A stretch of 64,000 nucleotides of DNA from Dermacentor variabilis (taxonomy: Eukaryota > Arthropoda > Arachnida > Ixodida > Ixodidae), in assembly GCF_050947875.1 (NCBI RefSeq), contig NC_134570.1, positions 100,916,122 to 100,980,121 of the forward strand, written 5' to 3'. Positions within the stretch are counted from its first letter, which is position 1. Every line of letters starts with the position of its first letter. The translations under genes were made by a program, and so were the position numbers. The notes under the pieces are model-generated. The model saw nothing but the letters and a program-made list of their open reading frames with translations. It had not been told where the DNA came from and searched no databases. Below are positions 44,021 through 56,199 of this stretch, in pieces.

Positions 44021-44150
44021 CGAAGAAAAAGCTGTAATAAATCTAAACCGCTCATTATTTTTAAAAACCAAGTTTAGTTTGGCTGTTTGTGTTACAAGTA
44101 AAGGCTACTGAAATTCTTCCACACGAAAAAAAAAATCATGCAGTAAGGGG

Positions 44151-44482
44151 ATTAAGCCTAACGTTAAGAGGCAAAAGGAGAGAAGTGTGGATTAGAGAGC
44201 AAACGGAATAGCAGATATTCAACCTGACATTACGAGAAAATGTATGAAGCTGGGCAGGCCATTTAATGCGAAGGGTAGAAAGTTGGTGTACCATTTGGGT
44301 TACAGAATGGGCGCCGAGAGAAGGTAAGCGCCGTCGACGATGGCCGAAAGCTAGTTTGGGCGGTGAAATTACGAAATTTTCAGGCGCTAAGTTGGAATCA
44401 GCCAGCGCAAAACAGGGGTAATTGAAGATCATAGGGAGAGACCTTCGTCCTGCAGCGGACATAAAAATAAGCTTTTTATGGT
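44151..44482 (+). mobile_element. RTE LINE 3' end, right of the piggyBac-like insertion
   Basis: Begins ATTAAGCCTAACGTTAAGAG and continues through AGAGAGCAAACGGAATAGC, GGGCAGGCCATTTAATGCG, TTGGAATCAGCCAGCGCAAA and CAGGGGTAATTGAAGATC to the familiar RTE terminus CTTCGTCCTGCAGCGGACAT (44449-44462), then a short A-rich end. The translation gives the closing residues of RTE ORF (GHLMRR, TEWAPREGKRRRRW). Opposite in orientation to the RTE copy at 1-6620. Confidence 0.85.
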
Positions 44483-44499
44483 GATGCTGCGGGATCGTA

Positions 44500-46330
44500 C
44501 AGCCTTATTCTGTACTGACTCGATACGGTCCTGTAAAGTAACTATTTGAGTGCCTTATTATCCATGCATATTCCAAAGAAGATCTGATCAGAGATGTGTA
44601 AGCGTGAAGCTTCATTACTGAGTTTGCAGCATACAGACGATGTTTCATTTTTCCTAATTTTTCAAGCGCGTTCTTATGTATTCTATGAATGTATGCCACG
44701 TTAGATCTGTAGTTAGAGACGCAGGTATTTGACACTTTGAACTGTCTCGATAACAACGTCGTTTATTGTGTATGTCTTTAAAGTAGTCTTCGTGCGTGTA
44801 GAAAATGCCGCAAAGTTAGCTTTTTCTGCGTTAATCTCCATGTGCCAGATCTTAAACCACTGGGTGAGTTGCACTCGGTCCGCTTATAAGCTACTGAGGT
44901 CCTCGGGAGGTAATATTTGCTAGTAAACAAAGCAGTGGTCCGCAAATTGTATCATTTTAGAACCTATATTATACTTTATATCGTAAATGTAAATGAGATA
45001 GCGCAATGGCTCTAGATCCGATCCCTGTGGTACTCTTGCGATGGCATGCGTGCTTCCAGAAGTATGTGCCTTAGTGGAAACTCCTTGATATCCATTAGTT
45101 GAAAATTCGGCAATCCAACGCCTTCTGTTATAACCTGACTCTATGTTATCAATGTCCTTGACCAGTCGGTCATGTGCAGCGTGGTGGAAAGTTTTCTAAA
45201 ATCAAAGAATATTGCATCTGTCTATTTTGCTAATGTTTGCAGTCATGAAGGTCACTAACGAGTTCAAACAATTGTGTTTGACAAAATTTTTCGGCCTGAA
45301 GCCATGCTGGCTGTCCAACAGAAAAATATTCTTCCTCAAATGAGTCCTAATATGTGAGAAAAGAATGTATTCTAAGAGTATGCTTCAAATAAAAATCACT
45401 GATATCTCCCTGTAATTGTTACTTGTGCTATTGATGGATTTCAATATGGAAATGACATGGGGCATTTTCCAGTCATCGCGAATGCTCTCGTTGTCTAAGG
45501 ACTGCTGAAAAATGAGCAAGAGTATAGTGGATGAAACATGCACTGTCATTTTCAGAAGTTTCGTGTTATTCCCGTCTGGTCCAGGGCTTCAATTTGGTCG
45601 CAGCCGTTTATTAGCAAGGCTACACTTGGTACGCTTATGGTTGGTTACCTCTAGACATGGGTGTTGAAGAGCTGAATTAGTGCCCTCAAGAATACCCTGA
45701 AAGGTGACTCATTAGCGAAATTTTACAGAAAAGTACTTATTAAGAACATTGGGTGTGGTTTCCGCGGGGTAAGGATTACCAGTTTCGTCGTTTATTGACG
45801 GAACTGCGTGTTCTTCTGTAGGATTCTGTAGAACTCAGCAATTGTTTGTAGGGTTACTTTTTAACAAGTTAGGTAACCTATAATAAGTGAACTTATCTGT
45901 AACCTCATTCATTTGTGTTCAAGCAGTAAGCTATGATTCTTTGCATTCTTGCCATTCACTGTCAGAGTCTGTTTTGTTCGCTCTTCAGTATAGGGTCTTC
46001 TCTTCCTATGAAGATATTTTCAATCTCTCTTGTGAACCACGTCACCTATATTCTGGTTTCAATGGCTACCTTAGCGATACAAACAAGTTCAATTTAATTC
46101 TATCGTCGAACATATTGCATTTCTCATTTGTTGTGTGCGTATTAAAAGTGTCTTCGTACATAAGGACAAACTCACCCAACAATCGGTTCAGTTAAGTGGT
46201 TTCAGCTCTGGAACGGTTTAGTCAATGTTTTGTGACAGTAGATTTTGCTAAAAATGACAGCGGAGGTGTAGAGTGAACGAATCTGTGGTCGCTTATTTCC
46301 TCAAGTACGTTAGCATGGGCTTTGCCTGGA
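44500..46330 (-). mobile_element. CR1/L2-like LINE (end of endonuclease, linker, RT)
   Basis: On the minus strand, across many frameshifts: LEEISDHRFVH (about 46300-46268), the endonuclease end; LPNLLKSNPTNNC and DETGNPYPAE (about 45880-45770), the linker; SPGPDGNN and NNYREISVIF (about 45580-45400), RT start; LDSQHGFRPKNFVKHNC (about 45320-45265); AIARVPQGSDLEPLRYLIYI (about 45045-44985); MIQFADHCFVY (about 44960-44930, mutated FADDC); WFKIWHMEINAEKANFAAF; and the thumb in the open frame 44756-44505 (ALEKLGKMKHRLY, LIRSSLEYAWIIR). The 3' part after GPYRVST is missing, and the element abuts the end of the RTE copy. Not intact anywhere. Confidence 0.75.
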
Positions 46331-47705
46331 GTGTTTATAAATACACTCCTAAGCAGCTGGATTGGCTTTGCGGAAGAATGGCGGCCAGGACGTAGCGACC
46401 AAGAGCATCTCGAAGACGAGAAAGTTGTGACTGCATCTGGGCACAAATACACAACAAAGTACGCGTGTTGGGATGGAATATTATATAAAATTTTCTGCAA
46501 AAATTACTCAACAGAACCCTGTCGGAACACTGGCGCTAATAGTCTACGAGAGCTAGAAGCATGGCGGATCGACCCGCATGGGAATGGTGGTTAGTACGTA
46601 GATTTGCATAAACTTTCACATTCTGACATCAAACGACTTTGTGACTTTGCAAGCTGATCCTGCTTTTTTGAAGAAAATATTGCATTATAAACAACTCAGT
46701 TTGCAGCTGTTCTGCATGTGCGCAGTTTTGTTGCCTCCTACTTTTACGATTACGGCATCGCTTCGAAATATTGGCCTATGACGGCAGGTAGTAAACAATG
46801 CCGCAAGAACGTCATAACGTTATTGCGAATGTTATGTGATAGGAACACCGCAAATCCATGTACTAACAATCGTTCGCGTGCTATAGCTTAAGGGTGGAAG
46901 CGCAAGCGCTCACGCTAGTAATTTTAGGTTGCGTCCCAATACTCGCCATAGACGGCGAAGTAGAAAGCTAAGTGGACAGCGGACATTTTACGCTTCGTTT
47001 AAGTCCTGACGAAGACGTCAAAGAGGAGAGCTTCGCGTAGACAGCATACGGGTCAGAAATGGTGCAGACTGCATTCATTTCCAAACAATGTGGCGATTGA
47101 TCGAAAAGCCTTAAAGCTCATCAGGAAGGACGTCTGCCCTTAAACAAAATAGCCAAGCTTTGCTAGGCGCTTATTGTAAATTACGCTGTGTTGTGCACTG
47201 TATCGCAAGCGCAACTTGTTAATGAATATTCCTGACAAGTGTATACGCCAGTAAAACTCGACGGTGCCAATTTATAAATCTCTATATGTGCCACAAGGTA
47301 TCAATGAAGAATAAAGAATTAGGGTACTTTTGTTGATTGGTTGAATGTGCTTCAATTTTACGCGCAAATAATATCCACCCCTCTAACCTATCCAGTTCAT
47401 GCACTGGAATTATGTTACCTGCAAACTACAGTGTAAGAAAAAATTGCATAGAACATAAAAGTGATCGTCCCATATAGGCATATGCTTGTTGGTTCCCGCA
47501 TAAAAAGCGCGAAAAGGGGAGGAAATATACTTGGTTTTGTACTCAAATGGCGATGAAGTGAAGCAATTTCTACACACTCAGATTTTCCTTGCGTTCATGA
47601 GAATAATATTCGCCACATGCAGGACACTATTACAGGACATTACACACGGGCACAAAGGACACTATCCCTATACAGGATACTTGTTAGCTGTCTGAAATCG
47701 ATGCT
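46331..47705. other. No gene recognised
   Basis: The open frame 46322-46594 on the plus strand is largely antisense to the LINE edge. The remainder has no motif. Confidence 0.35.
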
Positions 47706-47731
47706 TTCTCTCTCTCTCTCTCTCTCTCTCT
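47706..47731. repeat. TC dinucleotide microsatellite
   Basis: Thirteen uninterrupted TC units. Confidence 0.9.
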
Positions 47732-48054
47732 TGTCGAACAACCCCAGATTACGTTTTTAATTGCGTTGGTAGCGAAAGAATACAAAGGAAAGAACAAGAA
47801 GATAGCCATCAAGTTACAGATTTCCGGTCGGCTTTCGTGCGGAGACAATGTCATGACGGACGTTGCGGAAGCTTTTACGACACTCCACCTTGCAAAATAA
47901 TAAACATATTGCAAAATCTTGGGCAAGAAGTTTGGCCTCGCTTGTTGGGGGATCGCGGGAGGCAGCGCGTGGCATACGTGTGGGCGCGATTCAAGGCATC
48001 CGCCGCAGACAGACCTCCGCTCATGCAGTGCTTTGGCAGCAAGAAATGCTTAGT
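47732..48054. other. No gene recognised
   Basis: Overlapping open frames in GC-rich sequence, with no domain motif. Confidence 0.3.
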
Positions 48055-48113
48055 GTGCCTCGATTCGCGCCTCCTCACGAACGGAGCGGAGGCGAGCGAG
48101 TGAATCGAGGCAC
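48055..48113. repeat. Short hairpin with 12-bp perfect stem
   Basis: GTGCCTCGATTC (48055-48066) is the exact reverse complement of 48102-48113. The inner GC-rich parts (GCGCCTCC and GGAGGCGAGC) extend the pairing with gaps. Confidence 0.65.
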
Positions 48114-51100
48114 TCTAACGATACGCGCTACTCTGGTGCCATCTTGTCGCCATCGTCGCCGCAGTTCGTCTTGCGCGGCACTGCGATTTTCTTCTCACGC
48201 ATTCGCCATGCGATCCCCCTCCGCTTTCCGCCTCATGGTTCCCCAGCATCCCACTCCTCTGATTTCGTCCTTGCGCTCTCTTTGTTCTCGACGTCTTTCG
48301 ATGCCCGCTGTGCTTCGCGTTCACTACCAACTTTCGCTCTGCTCGTTCGCTTGGTTACGGGGTATGACGCCGACGTATGCCACAGGAATGGGCGCTTAAG
48401 TGCTACTCTCTAAAATTCAACAAAATGCGATTGAACATTTCTGTGCATTGAATTGGTGAAATAAAAAGGTCATCACCTTCCACTACTGAATAATAGTAGG
48501 AGAGCTTTGATTTCTTCTCGTTATTAATTACAGCAACACGAAAAGTCGTGACCAAACACAAAAGCCCCTTTAGGGCACTTTCCTTTTTCTCGACTTCCGA
48601 CAACTCATTGCTCCGAGGCCAATGAAGTACTGGCTCTCTCTAAAGGACGAGGAGGAATACTGACTTTACAAGCAGCGAAATGAAAAATATGTCGCGTGAA
48701 CAGAACCTGCTCATGACGACATCCAACGATAATTACATCTTACAAAAGGGCCTTTTCTTATCTGTCTGTACTTTGTGCTTCTGAGAATGATATAGGTCGT
48801 ATTCTTGAACTTTTATTTAGAAGGACAAATGACTTTACGTTTGCACCGGTGATATGTGCTGCAGCAATATTTTATACGTAGGCTAATTTAGCATATACTT
48901 GCAGGTTGTTTCAGCTAACTTGTGCCAAGCTTGAAAAATAAGTGTAGGTGTGCACTACGAAAAGGCAATGTTGTCGACGGTCCTCTTGTAAAACAGAAAG
49001 TGTGCATTTCTATGAGCGTAAGATAAAGATTCAGTGCACAATGGCACTTTTCAAGCAATGATTTATGCTCAAGAGATACAACGAGGAATTATTTTCTTTT
49101 TCATTTTTTAAAGAGTATTCAAGAATTACCCAATTGTGTTCGTAAAAATAGCTGTTGCGTGTTCAATTTTGCTCTACTCGAATGAAAGCGCACGAAACGG
49201 GAAAGCGCATGCCACGGGACTTTGCCCTGGCGCGCAGCTAAACCACGGTGGTCAAATATGGTTTAACGGAAGGATCAATACCGCATGTAAGAAGGATGTA
49301 TGGACTGGCAGTACACATCCAAGATGATTCTAAGAAAATGGTCTGGGCTTCCACATTTGTCGTTACATTTCGTTTGCTCAAAGGATAAAGCAAATGGAGA
49401 CCTGGGGTATAGCGATAAATAGTGCACGCAAATTCTTAAATCTGTCGCTGTTTCTTTGTCTTCTTTTGTTAAACTGTTGCCTCGTCAAGTGAGATCTGAA
49501 GCCAGATGGTGGCTCATTCAACACGACGCTCGTGGTCGCTGTCTCGCAAAAAAAAAAAAAAATCCTGTTCAGTATATTCGATCTGAGTGCGGCAACGAAT
49601 GTTCGCTCGAGGTGTGTTTGAGGGTGCACTGGCGTCACAGCGCGCAAGCGCCTACTCATATGGCACTTTTAGTTTTCTGATTGCACAAATCTTCGAAGAT
49701 GTTGCAGCTACGAAAAATAAAAAAGCAACAACTTCTTTTAATGAAAATAGTCATAACAATGTTCATTGCTCCACGTCGTCATCACTTAAAATATGTTGCG
49801 TTTAAATCACTGCACTGAAATTTTGTTGACTGCCTAGTTTTCTAAAGAGTTGCTGAAGCTCCTAATCAAACAAATGTTTTTGAGCACTTTCGCATCACCG
49901 TCGACGATACTGACTTGGTACATCCTCGTAAGGCCTGTTTTCTTTATGTATTGGGCCAGACAAATTGAAACAGCGTCTATGAGAGGCACAGTCATCTGAT
50001 CCCGGAATGCCTTTGTGTATACTCATTTCTTTTTTTGCTACCTGAAATATTATTGACTCAGTCAAATTTTGAGCTTTATCGCTAATATGTTGAATTTCAG
50101 TCGGCTGCTTATTTTCCACCTTTTCTGTGCAATCCACAAAACAAGCACGTTGATCATAGCTATAGTCATACTTTCTGTGAAAACCAGTCGAATAACTTGC
50201 CTTTCAGTAACTTCAGTACGATATTTGAAAGCGCCTTATGCGATTTTTCACAACGAATGATAGAGCGACATCTTCACGCCACTGAGCTTTCCGGAAATTC
50301 TCCTCTCCTTCTCTGAGCTAAATTGTACGAAAATTCTGCGAAATGCTGTGCTAGCATTTGACAGCATTGATTTTGCGGTGTTAGAGAAATAAAATGATAC
50401 GATGACCGCGCCGTACGAAGCCGACTGTGTGGCGTTGACAGAAGTACAGCCTGTCCCACTTTATTTTTGGCGTTTTCACGGTTATCTGACGGCACAAAAC
50501 TTCATCTGCTCAATCTACAGATTAACATAGCTGTATCGCAGCACCAGATGCATATATAAGATAAGAATGATTCGATGCTGTGATTTTGGGTTTAAAATTA
50601 GGACCCCCATTTCGATAAAATCTTCGTTAAAATATATACGTTTTTTTTTTCGTGCTTGCCAAAAAGTTCTCACGTCACGTAACGCACTTCGCCGATATTT
50701 TGAATGTTAAGAAATCCACTCAGCATAACATCGATATTCAGTAATGATTTACTGCGTTAGTGAATATAGGGGTCGCCACTGAAAGAACGCATTGCGGAGA
50801 GAAATTTCCCTTTACAAGAACATCATTATTAGAACAATTATGTACAACAGTCTCCTTTTGTAAACAATGAACGCTGTTGCGACATCAATAACCTGCAGCA
50901 TGCTAACGGAATAAGCTTCTAGGTATCTCTATTACTACGCAAAGACTTATCTGCTGCATATGTACATGTTCCGCTTAAGCCGACTGATCCATATGCTCAT
51001 TCGAAATAATAAGGCATTAATGCAGTAATCGCGAAATATTCTAGTCGCCTTCTCCTTCCAGACAAGGAAATTAACTGCCAGTATTTATCTTCCTTTAGGC

Positions 51101-51205
51101 ATGACCGTATTGCAATAAGCTGGCCGTCTAATATCCATGCCACGTGAGAAGATTAGATTACAGGGTGAACTATTAGTGTGAATAAAAAACTCGGAAAAAA
51201 CTGAT
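48114..51205. other. No gene recognised
   Basis: About 3 kb. The plus-strand frame to 48399 is GC-biased without a domain. There is a 15-A run near 49549-49563. No other structure seen. Confidence 0.35.
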
Positions 51206-51422
51206 ATCTGCTCTGATAATAATATTTGGGGTTTTACGTGCCAAAACCACTTTCTGATTATGAGGCACGCCGTAGTGGAGGACTCCGGAAATTTTGACCA
51301 CCTGGGGTTCTTTAACGTGCACCTAAATCTAAGCACACGGGTGTTTTCGCATTTCGCCCCCATCGAAATGCGGCCGCCGTGGCCGGGATTCGATCCCGCG
51401 ACCTCGTGCTCATCTGCTCTGA
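51206..51422 (-). mobile_element. 5'-truncated tRNA-derived SINE with 11-bp target-site duplication
   Basis: Body identical in layout to 23146-23376. The B box (CGGGATTCGATCCCGCG) is present near 51385-51401, but the A-box head is missing. ATCTGCTCTGA occurs at both 51206-51216 and 51412-51422. Truncation inside the tRNA head would remove the internal promoter. Confidence 0.85.
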
Positions 51423-52749
51423 CTGATCTCATAATTTATTCTTTACTAGTCGGCGTGACAAACCACGATAAGTCATATTATGTGCGCTAGTACTGAAAAA
51501 AGAAACATGGCATTAAGAAAAGAAATATTTAGTTTTCGTGCTGTTAAAGCTGTTTTGACGTTGTGCTATTTATCTTGTTTCTGTTCTTCACCGTCCTATG
51601 TGTTTAATTCGCATGAAATGAAGCGTTGAAAACAAAAAATATGTATCGAAAAAAATTGTCACAAGCAGCAACAGAAAATCTCAGCTTTCCAGTTATGACG
51701 ATCGTAACTTGCCTCATCATATCAATACATTTTCTCCGCTGGCTTTGTTCTTCTTGTTAATCATAAATCTATGCATAGCAACCTGCATGACACACTGGAG
51801 CACGAAAAGCGAAAGCGTCACCATCAGCAGCACAGGTGCGTCAGTTACTGCACGCTGCTTCTCTTGCTACACCGCTTACCGCCAGCATAAGTGAACCTGA
51901 CGTGGATTCATAGGAAAACAGTATGATTGAGTATCCTATCAGCATTTAATCTTGTGCAGGTTACACAGGTTATTGTGCTTTACAATGCGAACGATCGCTG
52001 GATAAAGCTAATGCATATAAATGTGCGCATTAGCTATCGCTGCCTGCACATGTATTCAGGATGGTATTCATACAAACTGCGTCTGTTGGCAACGAGATCT
52101 TAGTTATTTTTAAGGTTAACCCTCGAGTTCTTCGTTAATATGTTGTGGCTTGATGTTGCGTAAATGTTAAGCATCTTGTTTCCTTTACCCTCGAGCTTCC
52201 CTTTCATGCATGGTAGTTAGATATGCTAGTAAATTGTAGTTAAAGAGCCCTAAGCTATTGCGCGTTGGTTACAGGATGATCATCTCAGGGTGCTATTTGT
52301 GCAGAAAAAAAAACCTTATCTTAATTCGTTTTATACGATTGTTCACCTCATATCGATTGTCGGTAACCCTTTGAGATAACCTGCAACTGCTTTTACTTCG
52401 TCGTCATTACACCTTTGTCAACGCTTACCCACCTGCTGCTACACGCAACTTTGGAGAGCTATTAAGTTGCAAAAACTGTACAAAGCTATGCGGCCACGAT
52501 AGCTGATTTGCAACTGCATGAATTTTTTTTAAGAGATGAAATCTAGTTGGCAGGCTGCGCTTTTCTTTGTTAGCGTTCTTCACGTCCTCGTCGTATTTCA
52601 ACGCTGCGAATTCGCGTAACAAATTCATGTCATTGCACTGTCTGACCAATCGTATGCATATTCGTCACGCCTACGCTTCGTGTAGGCCTCTCTATTACCA
52701 GAATTAATTATTAAGCCATTCCTTCAATTTGATGAAGTGGTTTTCTTCA
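51423..52749. other. No gene recognised
   Basis: No motif or ordered repeat seen. Confidence 0.35.
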
Positions 52750-53335
52750 AGTATGCTGCAAAGCGCTCCTGGACGAAGCAGGCATCTAATTCAACATGGC
52801 ATCCGGCAGCCGGCGCCGTTCTCACAGAACTCTCCGAAAATCCTTAAAATTATTCTGCTAAGAACTACTGAAAAGCTCTAAAGGAACGCGATTACGTTGT
52901 CATAGGAGAACAAGGCGGACTCGACTTATCTAAGGCGCTGTTCGCCCATCACAACATGTTGGCTGCAAAGCATCTTCTTTCGTTTCGTCTCGGGGGAATT
53001 AATTATGGCACCGCCATATTTTGCGAAGGCAGTGGAATGTGTGCCACCAAACTAGTTCCGAGCTTTCCCGCCTTTCTGCCGGACCCCTGGGACAAAGTCC
53101 ATATGTCTGCTCCTGGCAGGAAGCACCACTCAAGTCCGCAAAAACTCCGGTTTCGCGAGCTCGCGTGCTTGACTAGGACCTCAGGCGGGAATAAGTCACG
53201 TCAACGCTGCGCCGTGAGGAGTGCTTACGAATGGCTCAGGCAGGATCCCGCGGCTTTTACGGCTTTGCCGAGGCATCATTACTGAGGAGACGAAGCGCTC
53301 GCAGAACCAACACTGCTATACTCGCGGACAACTTT
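52750..53335 (+). repeat. Dispersed repeat family A, copy 3 (long)
   Basis: Aligns over nearly its full length with 57547-58140. Shared blocks include AAAATCCTTAAAAT/AAATGCTTAAAA, GGAACGCGATTA, AAGCATCTTCTTT, GCGAAGGCAG, ATGTGTGCC, GACAAAGTCC, CTAGGACCTCAG, AGTGCTTACGAATG and AGAACCAACAC. Both long copies contain open stretches, but these are in different frames and do not match each other, so it looks non-coding. Confidence 0.75.
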
Positions 53336-54029
53336 CTGTGGTAATGAAGGCAAAGCTACGGGGGCAGAGCGTCTGCACATCTGTTACCCCGCCAAATTGT
53401 CCGCCAGCGTTTGACAGGGCTTTTGGTTGCTCGGCAGAGACGCTGAATTGATGCAGCTTCCACTTGCCACGGTCGTGCGTTTGGTCAGACCTGGAAGGGA
53501 AAAGCCGCTAAATGAGCAAACCTTTACATTAATGGGTGTGTTTTATCTTATTCAACTGTTGCTAATCGGGTTTTTATGTTTTCTCTTCCCCAGCTTAAAC
53601 TAACGTGAGTGAAAACATCGGAAACTTTTCAGGAGCGATGTCGTTTGTGCGTGCTTTGCCTCCGTAGCTTTCCCTTTATTGCCACATAAAGTTGTCCGCG
53701 AGTATAGAAACCGTTTAGACTTCCGAAAACATGCGAGGCATGAATGAATCAATGTTCATTTTTCTACAAAACAAGTACAATACAGTGTTGTGGTGGGAAA
53801 TCGTGGAAAAGGCTGCTCATGGCTGCTTGACTGGCCCCAAAAGCCAGAAACATTCAAGCAGCAGCGTGGGGCAAGATATTTCGTAATAGCTGCGATTATA
53901 TAAGTGCGAGTACACTGATTACCTAGTCAGCGAAAGAAATTCATATTTCAAAATTATCGAATCACACACTGTTAAGACATGAACGGCACAATTGCATCAT
54001 TTAGATGCCTGATAAAAAGATGGAAAGAT
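53336..54029. other. No gene recognised
   Basis: No motif seen. AT-rich towards 54000. Confidence 0.35.
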
Positions 54030-55900
54030 ACAAATACAAATACATTTATTTCAACATCAGGGATGTTAGGGGTGCACCCAAAAAGACTATGACTGGCTTG
54101 ACAGAGGGGCGCACCCCCGTACATAAAAACTGGCAGCAACAGAACACGGACATAACACTAAAAAAAGACTACAGTGCATAGGTAAACATCATATTCAATA
54201 AAAAATTTGTGAACATCCTCTTGCAATAACAAATAAGTGAAGGCGGCAGAATTAACGCGAAACGCCCAGGAACACTTGAAGAATGCAAAACGAATAACAG
54301 AAATCAGAAAAAAGGGAGAAATAGGCGCAAAGTTGCAGTAAAAAAACCGTATGGTTGGGTCCTCAGTGCTCATTGCGCCGATTAAGAAAAGTTGAAATTA
54401 TATGACGGAGCATTTGACGACTGTAATTAGTACGAAAGGATGGCACATGCCAGACTTCGTTATTATGTGTTGGGTAGTAATTAGCTTTGGGCCGTAAGTT
54501 AGCTGTGTCATCAAAGAAGGCGTCATTATTTTTCAGTTTTCTTTCATATCGTTTACTTAGCAATAAATTATATAGGTCATTAATTGGGGGTTACTTTTAA
54601 TGATGCGAAAAGAGGTTGAGCGTGAGCCGTAAACGGGGCGTTCGCAATGATACGAATGACCTTTTTCTGTATTTTCTGTAACATATATGTATTTGACCAT
54701 GTTGTTGTACCCCACACCAGATGACAATATGAAAGGTTAGATAGAAACATTTCATTAAAACTAAATGTCTAACACTCAGAGGTAGTAAAGAGCTGACTTT
54801 GTATAACTTGCCTGTGTATTTTCTAAGTTTTTTTAAACAGATTGTCGATGTGTATGTCCCATGAAAGATTGCACTGCAGTGTCACACCTAGACACTTTAC
54901 TGACTCCGCTAATTCGATGCTTTGAGAACCAAGCGTTAGCGTAGGTAAATGTTCCAGTTTTTGTTCTTAGATTTAAAAAGTACAGCTTTGTTTTGGTAGC
55001 GTTAATTTTCAATAAAGATTCAGTACTCCATTCGACCAATTTGCCCAGAGTTTCATTAGCGTTTAATGAGAAGTCGTTAAGCGTTTTAGCCGTAAAAAAT
55101 ATGCTGACATCATCTGCATACATTATACATTTAGCGCTGTTGTCAATGTTTCCCAACGTCGTTAATATAGACGTTAAAGAGTGTAGGTCCAAAAATACTG
55201 CCTTGCGGCATGTCAGAATGAATGGATCTAAAGTGCGATGAAGAATTGACAATTACAACCTCGTGGTGACGGTGCCCTAAATATGTTATTAATAACTGCA
55301 GGAATGTGCGGCGGAAATTCATAGTGCTCAAGTTTAAGGAATAATATTTTGTGATTTATGGAGTCGAATGCTTTGAAAAAATCCACGAAAACCCCGAGAG
55401 TTAGCTCTTTTCTTCAAATGACTCTAATATGATTTCGTTCATGGTTAAATATGCTGTTTCTGTTGATTTTCTGGCAGCAAAACCAAACTGGGAAGCTGAT
55501 ATGACTTTGTCTTTGTTAATGAAGCTTGTAATGCGCACTTGTAAAAGCTTTTCAAAACATTTCGAAAAAACTGGCAAGATCTATATAGGTCGGTAGTGGG
55601 GGAAATTATTTTCGTCTCCTCCTTTAAAAATTATGGTAATCTTGGCAACCTGTAGCTTTTTCGGGAATGTTCCTGAGGAAAATGCCAAGTTTATTACGTA
55701 TTCTAGTATCGGTGCAAGCATGTGGGATGTGTACTTCGCTGGCAATATTTTGAAGTCGTCAATGTTTATTATTTACTATTTTACTATTACTTTTACTATT
55801 TTTCAGCGACTGTAGGACCGATAGAACTTCGTTAGTTGTAACAGGGATCAGCAGAGGAACATGACAGTACAGTAATTTTATTACTTAAAAGTTCATTGAG
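54030..55900 (-). mobile_element. CR1/L2-like LINE, RT domain to 3' end
   Basis: On the minus strand: IFKGGDENN and ILPVFSKCFEKLLQVRI (about 55630-55530), ASQFGFAARKSTETAYL (about 55500-55445), FKAFDSINHKILFLKL (about 55385-55335), DMPQGSIFGPTLFNVYIND (about 55215-55160), the catalytic MYADDVSIFF (about 55125-55095), LLKINATKTKLYFLNL, and at the end VPSFRTNYSRQMLRHIIS (about 54447-54390) with LNRRN. The 3' tail ends near 54030 in a simple TGTATTTGTATTTGTATC-like sequence. Many frameshifts. 5'-truncated before the RT start. Confidence 0.8.
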
Positions 55901-56199
55901 TAGCCGAGGCAGTCTAGAGAATATCATTCGCATGCCTTCATTGGTACATGAGTGAGGTGTGTACCCGTGTACCGGAAATCGAGTGGTGTAGGGAGTTTGG
56001 GCTTGTTGAGTTGGGATATTGGTTCTTTAACGCTTATATTTCTCTTGTGCCCGTTTTTACAGGTGATCGCCAGACGATATTCCACACGATATGTAATTTT
56101 TGTAGTTTTAAGCTCTAGAAATGAAGAGGCTGATGTGAAGTACTACTGATTCTTACATTAGCACGAACAGCTTTCTTTTGTATTAAGTACAACTTCCTA
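55901..56199. other. Spacer between two LINE fragments
   Basis: No motif identified in this 300-bp piece. Confidence 0.3.

Larger units (their letters stand above)
42757..44150 (+). mobile_element. Internally deleted piggyBac-like transposon inserted in an RTE copy
   Basis: Outer ends CCCCTTATCGCAT (42757-42769) and the reverse complement of CCCCTTACTGCAT (44138-44150) form terminal inverted repeats. TTAA follows directly at 44152-44155. On the left the expected TTAA is eroded (CAAAT). The sequence on both sides is RTE and joins seamlessly if the element is removed at TTAA. A second pair of related ends lies inside at 43120-43161 and 43978-44020, each with a 16-bp palindrome GTATCACATATGATAC or similar. 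The transposase gene keeps its N-terminus and Cys-rich C-terminus but lacks the catalytic core. Confidence 0.8.

Noticed and set aside
47863..48413. 178-codon plus-strand frame and overlapping frames around 47863-48413
   Set aside because: Arg/Ser/Ala-rich translation typical of GC-rich non-coding DNA, frames overlap in all registers, and a hairpin lies inside. No domain recognised.
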